Part shown: in pieces, positions 25,642 through 33,056 of the stretch
Position numbering within the stretch: the stretch's first letter is position 1
How the letters are laid out: every line of letters begins with the position of its first letter
Program-made: the position numbers and the translations under genes
Notes under the pieces: generated by a model
What the model saw: the letters and a program-made list of their open reading frames with translations, nothing else
Told to the model about the DNA's origin: nothing
Databases searched by the model: none
NCBI RefSeq assembly: GCF_016056275.1
Contig: NZ_JAECZA010000224.1
Span: 33,655-74,795, forward strand
DNA from: Dendronalium phyllosphericum CENA369
GTDB taxonomy: Bacteria > Cyanobacteriota > Cyanobacteriia > Cyanobacteriales > Nostocaceae
Reading direction: 5' to 3'
DNA: 41,141 nucleotides

Positions 25642-25682
25642 GCCAGTTGCTACAACGGAGGGAACCTCCGCAACGCACTGGC
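25642..25682. repeat. Dispersed hairpin element
   Basis: GCCAGT (25642-25647) pairs with ACTGGC (25677-25682), and inside it CGGAGG gaa CCTCCG forms a tight stem. It lies between the convergent ankyrin and DUF2887 genes and may stop transcription in both directions, although no T-run follows. The rest of 25414-25726 holds only heptamer-like repeats. Confidence 0.6.
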
Positions 25683-25726
25683 TCCTCAGCACTTTGCTAT
25701 AAATGCGCTTTAGCTTAGTTAGTTAC

Positions 25727-26722
25727 TTATGGTTGATTGTAATTGCTTCGCAGCCAAGTAGCTAAATCTTCTTGTGTTGTAAAATCTAACAGTGCCTCGG
25801 CTAGATTCTCCAGCTGTTCAACAGATAATTGACTGATACGCTCTTGTAATTGCCGATCTACATCACCAATGCGTCGTCGTAGCTGACGCATTGCCACCTC
25901 TAAAGTCTGTGTCTGTCTGACTTCTTCTTTAACTTCTTCGCGGACTTCTTCTTTAACTTCTTCGCGGACTTCTTCTTTAACTTCTTCGCGGACTTCCTCG
26001 TAAAATCTAGTTGTTTTGATATCAAAAGTATCTAGTCCAAACATTTTCATTAACTCCTGACGACTGATACGCGGCAATTTATACAGTACAATTGTTTCTA
26101 TCAAATCTAGCACTTGCTGCATGAGTGCTGTATTACCTAGTTCTGTACGTGTTCTGGTAATCAAATTTTTTGCATATATGGGGGTCTGTTTTTTACTCTC
26201 AACCACTAATTTGATGATACCAACTCCTAAAGATTGTTCAGCCTGATTGCCCAATTCGTTTAGATATAATCGCGTGACAAGTTGACTATCAAGCAATACT
26301 TGATAAGGTTCAACTTTTGTTGGTTCAATACTGCGGCGAGGAAAAATTACTACTGCTCGCCAAGGTTTTGTAGGAGTGTAAAGTCGTAAGTATAGAAATA
26401 TTTCAGAAAATAAACGAGCGTAAAATTCGACATCTTTTTGAAACTGAACTTCTACAAAATAAATTGGGCGATCGCTGTTTGCTGTTGGTGTTACTGTAGA
26501 CGGGGTTTGTGCCGCTTGGGTAAGGCTAGGATAGTCGTTTAATAAGCCATCGCCAGCGTTAGCAATAGGAAGAAATACTCCATCAATCCGAAATGATGTT
26601 TGTTTTAATTCTACTGATGCGAAACTATATACATTTGCTTCTGAGGCTTCTAAATTAATTAATTCAAAAAAAGCGCTTGGAAACGTTTGAAATAATTTAT
26701 AAAAAATAGAGTCAGTTTTCAT
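25727..26722 (-). CDS. DUF2887/DUF4351 nuclease-like protein (Rpn/PD-(D/E)XK type)
   Basis: A 331-residue protein. The N-terminal DUF2887 part (MKTDSIFYKLFQTFPSAFFE) belongs to the Rpn/YhgA-type PD-(D/E)XK nuclease-like group common in large cyanobacterial genomes. Candidate active-site residues are Asp47 (FRIDGVF) and Glu91-x-Gln93 (FVEVQFQ). A charged repeat of EEVREEVK units (242-269) leads to a C-terminal DUF4351-like helical domain (LEVAMRQLRRRIGDVDRQ). Activity is inferred, and such proteins are often called putative transposases without transposing. An inverted-repeat element begins 26 bp upstream of the ATG. Confidence 0.9.
   Translation of the reverse strand: MKTDSIFYKLFQTFPSAFFELINLEASEANVYSFASVELKQTSFRIDGVFLPIANAGDGLLNDYPSLTQAAQTPSTVTPTANSDRPIYFVEVQFQKDVEFYARLFSEIFLYLRLYTPTKPWRAVVIFPRRSIEPTKVEPYQVLLDSQLVTRLYLNELGNQAEQSLGVGIIKLVVESKKQTPIYAKNLITRTRTELGNTALMQQVLDLIETIVLYKLPRISRQELMKMFGLDTFDIKTTRFYEEVREEVKEEVREEVKEEVREEVKEEVRQTQTLEVAMRQLRRRIGDVDRQLQERISQLSVEQLENLAEALLDFTTQEDLATWLRSNYNQP
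25920..25991. repeat. Three tandem 24-bp units inside the DUF2887 gene
   Basis: ACTTCTTCTTTAACTTCTTC plus GCGG is repeated exactly three times (25920-25943, 25944-25967, 25968-25991). The next bases are a partial unit. The units encode the alternating EEVKEEVR coiled-coil linker. Exact identity of the copies suggests slippage-driven length variation. Confidence 0.85.
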
Positions 26723-26747
26723 TTGATTTTTAGATAATATTACATCA

Positions 26748-26878
26748 CTATAGGAATCCTATTTGAGTTTTGAAAAAAATCAGTACAACTTCAAGAGGCT
26801 TTTTTCCTGTTTTCTGTTCCCCGTTTCTTCTTCCCTCCCTACACAAATAATTTTAGAAATCAAACCGGATTCCTATAG
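26748..26878. mobile_element. MITE-like element with 12-bp perfect terminal inverted repeats
   Basis: CTATAGGAATCC at 26748-26759 is matched exactly by GGATTCCTATAG at 26867-26878. The inverted similarity continues inward (TTTGAGTTTT against AAATCAAA). The 131-bp element is non-coding with a T/C-rich interior. It lies immediately upstream of the DUF2887 gene, so it may have replaced or supplied that promoter. Flanks show no obvious target duplication. Confidence 0.65.
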
Positions 26879-26970
26879 AGATGGTAATACTCTTAATTAT
26901 GAAAATATATCTTAATACCAAAGAGGTATAAATAATCAAATCCAAATATAAAATTGTAAAAATAGCAAAA

Positions 26971-27006
26971 CTCCGTCGCAGCTGTTGTGAGCTTGCTGCG
27001 GCGGAG
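26971..27006 (-). terminator. Strong hairpin with minus-strand T-run
   Basis: CTCCGTCGCAGC (26971-26982) pairs with GCTGCGGCGGAG (26995-27006) across a 12-nt loop. On the minus strand the stem is followed by TTTT, the form of an intrinsic terminator. No credible minus-strand gene ends here. A 62-codon frame crosses the stem but starts at TTG and looks non-coding. It may end a small RNA from 27007-27270 or insulate the DUF2887 gene. Confidence 0.5.
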
Positions 27007-27270
27007 AATACAAAAAATTGGAATACCGAGGTAAAGCACAGGTAAAAAAGTTTTTGCTTCTAAAGATACCAAAGAAGCCAAAATGAAGAAGGAAATTACC
27101 TTTTATGTTTTACCTTGTCTCCCCCTCGGTGTTTCCTACTGTGCTAGATATGCTTAATATATAGGCTTTGATTTCCTAGAACAGTATTCTAACGATCAGT
27201 TTCCCAGTATCATAGTAAACGGGGAAATGAAAAGGCTAATCTCATCGTTTAAAATTCAACTGAGATCGCT

Positions 27271-27765
27271 TTGGTAAAAGAAAAAATTAGCGACCAGCAG
27301 TGGCCGCAACGAAATTTGTGGGTAGGAATTGGCTGTCGGCGTGGTAGTTCGTTGGATTTGATTGAAACAGCAATTGAGCAAGTATTTACAGAGAATCAAC
27401 TTCACCAAAGTGCGATCGCAGGTTTTGCTACCATCAATACCAAAGCTACAGAAGTTGGTTTAATAGAATTTTGTTGTCTGCGAAATTTGCCTTTAAGAAC
27501 CTTTAGTGCAGAAATTCTATCTACTGTTTGTGTACCCAACCCAGCGAAAATTGTCGCAACACAAGTAGTAACAGCCAGCGTTGCAGAAGCAGCAGCCATT
27601 ATCGCAGCTTCCTATGCAAATTCATTTGAATATTCCGAGTTACTCCCACTACCTGCGACATTAAAAGTAAGGTTTTTGGTTCCTAAACAAATCGTTCGTT
27701 TACAGGGTCAATTAGGAGCAGTAACGGTAGCTGTTACTCAAGAATCAGATATAGCAAAGTGCTGA
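27271..27765 (+). CDS. CobE/CbiG C-terminal-like cobalamin biosynthesis protein
   Basis: A 164-residue protein resembling the C-terminal domain of CbiG, known alone as CobE. After a short polar leader, WVGIGCRRGSSLDLIETAIE (17-36) is the family start. Next are IAGFATINTKATEVGLIEFC and FSAEIL, and near the C-terminus VAEAAAIIAAS. CbiG/CobE takes part in corrin ring contraction in vitamin B12 synthesis. No other cob/cbi gene and no recognisable cobalamin riboswitch are nearby. The frame opens at TTG 27271; a true start slightly downstream is possible. Confidence 0.85.
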   Translation: MVKEKISDQQWPQRNLWVGIGCRRGSSLDLIETAIEQVFTENQLHQSAIAGFATINTKATEVGLIEFCCLRNLPLRTFSAEILSTVCVPNPAKIVATQVVTASVAEAAAIIAASYANSFEYSELLPLPATLKVRFLVPKQIVRLQGQLGAVTVAVTQESDIAKC

Positions 27766-27929
27766 GTCTTGAGTAAGAACCCATTTGCTGTAGTAAGGCT
27801 TTGAGCAATCGCAATTGTCCTAAAGGGTGTGACTACGGCTATAACTAAAACACCAACCACAACCTTTAATGGACAATAGGTGTAGACCGCGATACCATGT
27901 CTACACCCTTTCTCGTGCATCAATTTACG

Positions 27930-28286
27930 TTACCTTACAACTACTCTGAGGAAATAACTAATTACACTAGAAACAATCGTCAACACAATCGATCCTAAAA
28001 AAGCAGGTAAGAATCCTTGAATTTCAAAACCATAACCAGGTGTCAGAATACTTGCTAGCCAGAGAGTTAAAGCGTTAATTACAAATGTAAATAAGCCAAA
28101 AGTAAGTAAGGTAATTGGAAATGCCAAAATACTTAAAATTGGTCGAATAAATGCATTAACTAGCCCAATAACTGCTACAGCAATCAGGGCAGCTACAAAA
28201 TTCTTGACAAAGAACCCCGGAACAATATTAGCAGTAATAAGCAAAGCAACCGTAGTTCCAAGCCAAGTTAATAAAAAATGCTTCAT
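27930..28286 (-). CDS. Small membrane protein, phage-holin-4/YvlD family
   Basis: A 118-residue protein with four hydrophobic helices (about 3-22, 27-48, 51-77, 92-114). NAFIRPILSILAFPITLLTF and the N-terminal LTWLGTTVALLITANIVPG are typical of the COG1950 group, named for a mycobacterial phage holin but mostly chromosomal and of unknown function. ATG 28286 is preferred; the frame extends 12 codons upstream without a better start. It is a single gene, not part of a prophage. Confidence 0.85.
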   Translation of the reverse strand: MKHFLLTWLGTTVALLITANIVPGFFVKNFVAALIAVAVIGLVNAFIRPILSILAFPITLLTFGLFTFVINALTLWLASILTPGYGFEIQGFLPAFLGSIVLTIVSSVISYFLRVVVR

Positions 28287-28405
28287 AATTTCAACTATTA
28301 AGAAAAAGCTTAAACTGAGCAACTATGGCTAATGGCATTAGCTGTTACCAATTAGCCACCAGCGAAGTGACTAAATAAACTGTCAACTGTGTATTTAGCC
28401 TACCG

Positions 28406-29311
28406 TTACCTTGGCGATCGCCGCAAGAGAACTTCCCAAGTAGCCCCACCAACTACTCCATCCGGCTCTAGACCATAGCGTTTTTGAGCTGCTTTCACTG
28501 CTTCCTCAGTTGCCACCCCAAAGTCTCCATCTATACCGCCATCCAGAAAACCAAGCCTTTGCAGTCGTTGTTGCAATTTAGTAACTTCTGAATTACGCAT
28601 CCCTACCCGTAAAATCGGCCATCCTTCTGAAGTGTATTGAACGCCTGGAATTTGGTTAGTACGTGTAGTTGTTGTAGTTGCAGTTGTTGTGTTGCGCGTG
28701 TTTGATGTGTTGCGAGTCGGTGTTGCTGGACGTTTAGGTGTTGTTTGTGTTCTTTGAGTTGTATTAGGTTTGCGTTTAGCAGGTCTTGGCTCAGGTTTTG
28801 GAGGTGCACCTTGAGTTGTATTAGTCTGAGTTGGAACTACTGTATTAGGCTGGGTCGGAACAGGAAATGTAGTCAAATTGGATGCCGAGTTACCAGAAGT
28901 TGCTGTAGTCGTTGGCCCGTTTGGGAACAGCCGTTGCCAAGTGGCAGCATCAACAATGCCATCTGGAGTTAAACCAACTGCTTGTTTAAAACGAGAAACA
29001 GCGTTGGCTGTATTTTCGTTATAGCTACCATTTACTGTATCTGAGTAAAAGCCCAAAAGCTTCAAAGCAGCCTGAAGTTCTGATACATATTGGCCTTGGC
29101 TGCCAACTTTGAGAGTAGGACGATTAATGTTATTTCCGACATTTACTTGAGCAATTTTTTCTTGTGCAGCAATTGATACGATACCAGAGGAACCAATGAG
29201 CACAGATGTCAAGCCCAGGAGTAACCAATAAAACTTATTTACACTCAAGAAGCGAAATGCTTTCGGAGACCTTAAGTAGTTCAAAATACTTGCTTTCAGG
29301 CTGCCTTTCAT
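28406..29311 (-). CDS. Double peptidoglycan-binding-domain protein
   Basis: A 301-residue exported or anchored protein: N-terminal basic region, one membrane segment/signal (about 29-50), PG_binding_1 domain 1 (about 65-130, LKVGSQGQYVSELQAALKLL), a Pro/Thr/Asn-rich linker (about 140-220), and domain 2 (about 232-298, LRVGMRNSEVTKLQQRLQRL). Both domains carry the DGIVDAATW/DGVVGGATW signature. No catalytic domain is attached, so it probably binds the wall or presents itself there. The ATG start is followed directly by the basic MKGSLKASILNYLR. Confidence 0.93.
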   Translation of the reverse strand: MKGSLKASILNYLRSPKAFRFLSVNKFYWLLLGLTSVLIGSSGIVSIAAQEKIAQVNVGNNINRPTLKVGSQGQYVSELQAALKLLGFYSDTVNGSYNENTANAVSRFKQAVGLTPDGIVDAATWQRLFPNGPTTTATSGNSASNLTTFPVPTQPNTVVPTQTNTTQGAPPKPEPRPAKRKPNTTQRTQTTPKRPATPTRNTSNTRNTTTATTTTTRTNQIPGVQYTSEGWPILRVGMRNSEVTKLQQRLQRLGFLDGGIDGDFGVATEEAVKAAQKRYGLEPDGVVGGATWEVLLRRSPR

Positions 29312-29456
29312 GGAATTTGTTCCCAGAATCTTCTGATGCTAATATTACAGCCGCTTGAGTCTATAAAACAGCTGGTAAGCTAGCATACATAGCGTATATA
29401 TCTAATTACTTGTAATTGATGACTGTTGCTCGTTAACTGTTAACTGTCATCGGTTA

Positions 29457-30728
29457 TCAGTCAACAACACTATTAATTGCTTCTTCTTGACCGACTAAAG
29501 ATAAATAAGGTTCCTGTAAATATCGCTGTGCGGCTGCCATCGCATCTTTGGCACTCACAGAGGCAATCAACTCTTGAAAGCGATTATCAAAATCAATTCC
29601 TAAGCCTAAAATTTCATACCAGCCGTATATTTGAGCAATTTGCCCGTTAGTTTGTTTACCCAAGGCATACTGTCCCAGTATCTTATTTTTAGACGCTTGT
29701 AGTGCGCTTGCTGATACTTCTGTGGTACAGAGTAGATCCACTTCTGTACGCAATCCGTTCGCGGCTACACTGGTATTTTCTGGTGCTGTGCCCATATAAA
29801 CTACAAACGATCCTGGATACAGCCGTGTTGGGTAAAATGCAGATACTTCATAAGCCAAACCCCGTTTTTCTCGCAATTCCACAAACAAGCGACTGGAAAG
29901 CCCATTTCCTAAGTAGGTAGAAAGTAACTTGAGTGGAGCGTAGTCAGCAGAAATTACCGACGAGCCTAAGTAACCCAGCATTATGATTGATTGCTGTGTC
30001 TGCATGGGCTTTATCTGATGTTGCGGTTCGACTCGGATCTGGGGTAAATCAAGAATTGGCAGCGTTTGGTCGGGAACTTGCCAATCACCAAAGACTTGTT
30101 CTACTAGTGCGAGTGCATCTTGTTGTGTGACTCGGCCAGCAATGCTGATTACCAAATTATCTGGGCGGAAATAATTTTGATGGTATTCTACTAAGTCCGC
30201 ACGCGTTAAGTTACTCATGGTGGTTTCGTTACCCAAGACCGACATCGCGTAGGGATGGTTTTGGTACATTACTTGCCGCATTTGCTCAAAGGCAATAGTA
30301 AACGGTTGCTCTTGTTGAGAGCGAATATTTTGTAATGCCAAACGCCGTTCTAATTCCACTTGGAGTTCTGGAAATGTGGGCGATCGCAAAATCCGCCCAG
30401 CCAATGCTAAAATTTCCGCAAAATCTGATGTTACTGTCTTCAACGACAGCAAAAAATAATCAGTGGCGGTATCCGCACTCAAACTCGCCCCTGCTGACTC
30501 GACTTGTTCGGCAATTTCTAAACTCGAAAGTCCATCACATCCCTTTGTGATGACTGCTGAGAGCAAATAGGCTAACCCCGCCTGTTCCTGCTTTTCGTGA
30601 CAACTACCAGCACGAATAAAAATCCGCCCTGCGATAATATCCGCAGCTGGATTTTCTGCCACTAGTACTACAATGCCATTGTTCAATACAGTGCGATGGA
30701 TAGGAGAGTGGGATAAGGAAGGTTTCAC
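29457..30728 (-). CDS. M16-family peptidase, non-catalytic subunit
   Basis: A 423-residue M16B (processing-peptidase-like) protein. Where the zinc motif HxxEH should be, it reads GLAYLLSAVITKG (Tyr54, Ser57, Ala58), so it cannot bind zinc in the usual way. It keeps the FVELREKRGLAYEVSAFY stretch with the Arg/Tyr substrate-positioning pair. This is the profile of the non-catalytic partner in heterodimeric M16B enzymes. The start is a GTG, and the 50-bp start region is duplicated just upstream. The catalytic gene of the same length lies upstream at 31153-32424 on the same strand, so the two probably work together. Confidence 0.93.
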   Translation of the reverse strand: MKPSLSHSPIHRTVLNNGIVVLVAENPAADIIAGRIFIRAGSCHEKQEQAGLAYLLSAVITKGCDGLSSLEIAEQVESAGASLSADTATDYFLLSLKTVTSDFAEILALAGRILRSPTFPELQVELERRLALQNIRSQQEQPFTIAFEQMRQVMYQNHPYAMSVLGNETTMSNLTRADLVEYHQNYFRPDNLVISIAGRVTQQDALALVEQVFGDWQVPDQTLPILDLPQIRVEPQHQIKPMQTQQSIIMLGYLGSSVISADYAPLKLLSTYLGNGLSSRLFVELREKRGLAYEVSAFYPTRLYPGSFVVYMGTAPENTSVAANGLRTEVDLLCTTEVSASALQASKNKILGQYALGKQTNGQIAQIYGWYEILGLGIDFDNRFQELIASVSAKDAMAAAQRYLQEPYLSLVGQEEAINSVVD

Positions 30729-30755
30729 GATTTGAGTTATTATTTGTCAGTTGTT
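30706..30755. repeat. 50-bp direct repeat, copy 1 (M16 gene start)
   Basis: This copy contains the GTG start and first eight codons of the M16 gene plus its leader. It matches 30781-30830 with one mismatch, at a distance of 75 bp. Confidence 0.85.
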
Positions 30756-30780
30756 AGTTGTCAGTTGTCAGTTGTCAGTC
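30756..30780 (+). repeat. STRR heptamers between the duplicated starts
   Basis: AGTTGTC units repeat three times between the two 50-bp copies. A slipped-strand or unequal exchange event at these heptamers would explain the duplication. Confidence 0.75.
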
Positions 30781-30830
30781 GAGTGAGATAAGGAAGGTTT
30801 CACGATTTGAGTTATTATTTGTCAGTTGTT
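30781..30830. repeat. 50-bp direct repeat, copy 2 (decoy M16 start)
   Basis: Second copy of the M16 start region. On the minus strand it encodes GTG plus the next seven original codons (MKPSLSHS), then runs into heptamers and stops after 11 codons. It would give a mini-ORF upstream of the true start if transcribed. Confidence 0.8.
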
Positions 30831-30966
30831 CAGTCAATGTGGTTTTGGGGATTTCCCCGACACTTGCAAAGGCTGCGGGGAAACCCGAAGGGCGCAGTGC
30901 CTCCCCACGAACAACTGACGTTAGCGTAGCGTTAGCTAGTCCTCGAACGTCACCCGTTCGGCAAAG

Positions 30967-31036
30967 CCGTTCTCGTTCGACGAAGTCGTTCCCGTTCGCG
31001 TAGCGTCTCCGTTAGGACAAGGGTAGAGTAGGGTCA
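30967..31036 (+). repeat. 70-bp dispersed repeat, copy B
   Basis: Same length and orientation as copy A at 4915-4984, with about five substitutions. It is preceded by other G+C-rich repeat pieces (30865-30966, for example GGGGAAACCCGAAGG and GTTAGCGTAGCGTTAGC). It lies between the two M16 genes. The rest of 30729-31152 is heptamer repeats, including 31130-31161 (ACTGACCACTGACTACTGAC). Confidence 0.75.
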
Positions 31037-31152
31037 TTTGTCAATAGGTAGGAGTTAGTTATTTCTTCCACTGCTCTTTCGCCTTTTGTGTCTTGCCTTT
31101 GCGACAAGTATTTGTGTTCGCCTACTTATAACCACTGACCACTGACTACTGA

Positions 31153-32424
31153 CTACTGACAAGGTTTCAGTACAGTAACCGCGTAATTCTGCGGTGAAAG
31201 ATACTGTTTAGCTAATTGTTGCAGTTCTTGGGCATCAAATGATTGAATCTGTTGAGGATATGTCACCGCTAATTCAGCTTGGGCAATAGTATTGTAGTAG
31301 CCGTAAAGCCCAGCAACCTGATTTGGCGTTTCGATAGAAAAGGCATATTCATTACACAGTAACCTGCGGGTGCGCGCAATTTCCTGTTCGCTAATTCCTG
31401 TTATTTGCAAATCGTGTAAATGCGTGCGAATTAGATACTCTACTTTATCCAGGTTTTCTGGTTCTAACCAAGCAGTAATTGTAAATAAACTTGATTCTTT
31501 TTGTAGGGAAAAATTACTACAAATTCCCTGGACTAATTGTAGTTCTTCTCGCAAATGACGTACTAAACGTGAAGTCCGCCCTTCTGCTAATAAGACTGAC
31601 AACAAATCTAAACCGTAGGCAGTACGAATTTGCTTTACTCCTGGTACAACCCAAGCCATCAACAACCGCGCTTGCTCGATGCGTGGTAAATAAAGTTCTT
31701 GACGCTGAATTCCAGCAATGACTGGTTCTGCAACTTCTTGAGATTGCGGACAATCACTAGGTTCGGCAAAATCAGCGAATGAGCGATTTACTAATTCCCA
31801 GGCTGGCTGTTGGGCAATTCCTCCCACCACTACTACTGTAATGTTTTGCGGTTGATAGTGAGCGCGATGAAAACAACGCATTGCTGCTGGTGACTGTTGC
31901 ATGAGTTCTTGCTCTGTACCAAGTATGCAACGTCCGTAAGGATGGTTTTGGTAAATACTTTTGTTCAGGCTTTGAAAGCCTATCCAGTCGGGATCGTCAT
32001 GGCAAGAGCGAATTTCTTCTAGCACTACGTCCCGTTCGCGGATAAATTCATCCTCTGGAATTGCGGCATTGAGCAGTAGTTCCCCTAAATGAGGTAATGT
32101 ATCTGCTAAGTCAGGAGCAGCTGTGGTTAAGGAATAATGGGCGTAATCGTAGCTTGTGGCTGCATGACTCACACCACCTTTGTTTTCGATTTTGTAATCG
32201 AACATTCTAGGCGCTAGCGTCGTTGTGCCTTTGAAAATCATGTGTTCTAAAAAGTGAGCCATGCCAAACCACGGTTCTGGCTCAAGGACTGCTCCAGCAC
32301 GCACCCAAACATCAGCTACAACTACAGGGGTAGTAGAAATTTCTTGATGAATAAACGTTAAACCATTGTCTAGTCGGCGAACCGAGGCAGGAAATGAAGT
32401 TTGAATCAATTGTTGTTGTGACAA
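31153..32424 (-). CDS. M16-family zinc peptidase, catalytic subunit
   Basis: A 423-residue M16B peptidase. The inverted zinc motif is intact: GMAHFLEHMIFKGT gives His57, Glu60 and His61. The downstream acidic ligand region is REERDVV-like (RERDVVLEEIRSCHDDP, about 130-146). The C-terminal domain includes GRTSRLVRHLREELQLVQGI. The family degrades small peptides or cleaves leaders; no signal peptide is seen, so it is likely cytoplasmic. The only start in frame is a TTG. The partner gene for the inactive subunit follows 424 bp downstream, an unusually long gap filled with repeats. Confidence 0.94.
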   Translation of the reverse strand: MSQQQLIQTSFPASVRRLDNGLTFIHQEISTTPVVVADVWVRAGAVLEPEPWFGMAHFLEHMIFKGTTTLAPRMFDYKIENKGGVSHAATSYDYAHYSLTTAAPDLADTLPHLGELLLNAAIPEDEFIRERDVVLEEIRSCHDDPDWIGFQSLNKSIYQNHPYGRCILGTEQELMQQSPAAMRCFHRAHYQPQNITVVVVGGIAQQPAWELVNRSFADFAEPSDCPQSQEVAEPVIAGIQRQELYLPRIEQARLLMAWVVPGVKQIRTAYGLDLLSVLLAEGRTSRLVRHLREELQLVQGICSNFSLQKESSLFTITAWLEPENLDKVEYLIRTHLHDLQITGISEQEIARTRRLLCNEYAFSIETPNQVAGLYGYYNTIAQAELAVTYPQQIQSFDAQELQQLAKQYLSPQNYAVTVLKPCQ

Positions 32425-32770
32425 TTTTTTGTAGCTTTAACCACAATTTAATCTAATTTTTGTCATCTTAACTCTGAACGATCGCTAAATTAGAATCAAA
32501 TTATACAGATTTTATTTTCCTGATTTACAATAGCCAACTTAATATCGTTTCTGAAAATTAAATCTCTTGGAGAGATAAGCAAAAAGTTGAATATTACTGA
32601 TTTTATATTTGTTATTTCTATTTTTTAATTACTAATTTATGCTATTAGCTACGCTAATATTTCTCAAAATAGAATTCAGCACTCAGTTGTCAGAACTCTC
32701 CAATTGAATTTGTAGCTACTGTCGGACTCGTACCCGCTTGTTCTGACTTATTAATTTTGATTTCAATATT

Positions 32771-32801
32771 AAAACTCCCAAGTTTTTACTAACTTTGGGA
32801 G
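32771..32801 (-). terminator. Intrinsic terminator downstream of 6S RNA
   Basis: On the minus strand CTCCCAAAGTT, loop, AACTTGGGAG is followed by TTTT (32774-32771). It lies about 13 nt past the predicted 3' end of 6S RNA and would end its precursor or a read-through purK transcript. Confidence 0.75.
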
Positions 32802-32813
32802 CCAATAACTTTG

Positions 32814-32997
32814 AGTTCACCGCGACGCCGTTTTACCTAAGTTTATGACCTGGTTAAACCAGGTGGGTACCGATGTGTCTCGTTTAAAGTTTCCGGGTAC
32901 ATGCCCGGTCTACTGCCACGAGAACTGTTTGGTTCCCTTTTCTTTAAAGACATAGATCAAAAAACTTGATGGCAGTCACCAACGTCGTAGTGCAACT
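32814..32997 (-). ncRNA. ssaA: 6S RNA (RNA polymerase regulator)
   Basis: About 184 nt, matching the 185 nt known for Synechococcus 6Sa RNA. A TATAAT box lies at 33008-33003 just upstream. The ends pair: AGTTgCAC and ACGACGTT at the 5' side with AACGGCGT and GTGAACT at the 3' side (one mismatch, one bulge). GTCTTTAAAG pairs with CTTTAAAC-ga-GAC to close an inner arm with the hairpin CCGGG/CCCGG. ACCTGGTT-ta-AACCAGGT forms the small hairpin expected beside the open central bubble. It is directly downstream of purK, the usual cyanobacterial setting as I recall it. It binds housekeeping RNA polymerase by mimicking an open promoter. End points are approximate. Confidence 0.82.
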
Positions 32998-33002
32998 AAC
33001 TC

Positions 33003-33008
33003 ATTATA
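33003..33008 (-). promoter_or_regulatory. -10 box of 6S RNA
   Basis: A consensus TATAAT on the minus strand, about 6-7 nt before the predicted 5' end. No strong -35 is visible at the expected distance. It lies between the purK stop and the RNA, so 6S RNA can be made independently of purK. Confidence 0.65.
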
Positions 33009-33056
33009 GCTTTCAAAGATGGGTTGTGTGTTTGAAGTCGGAATTTTCTGGCAAAT

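Noticed and set aside
24133-26722. Ankyrin protein plus nuclease-like protein as a defence or toxin system
   Set aside because: The genes are convergent, separated by 313 bp of repeats, and show no toxin, immunity or sensor domain.
26893-27081. 62-codon minus-strand frame in the spacer before the CobE-like gene
   Set aside because: It starts at TTG without a ribosome binding site, runs through a terminator-like hairpin, and its second half is low-complexity Phe/Tyr-rich sequence.
27082-27270. Cobalamin riboswitch upstream of the CobE-like gene
   Set aside because: No B12-box-like sequence or extended pairing was found in the upstream spacer.
27766-28405. Possible prophage remnant (holin-like gene, with an endolysin-like gene at 20888)
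   Set aside because: The two genes are 6 kb apart with housekeeping genes between them, and both families have chromosomal, non-phage members.
30729-31165. CRISPR array from repeated heptamers
   Set aside because: The units are 7 bp direct repeats without spacers of constant length. They are STRR-type, not CRISPR.
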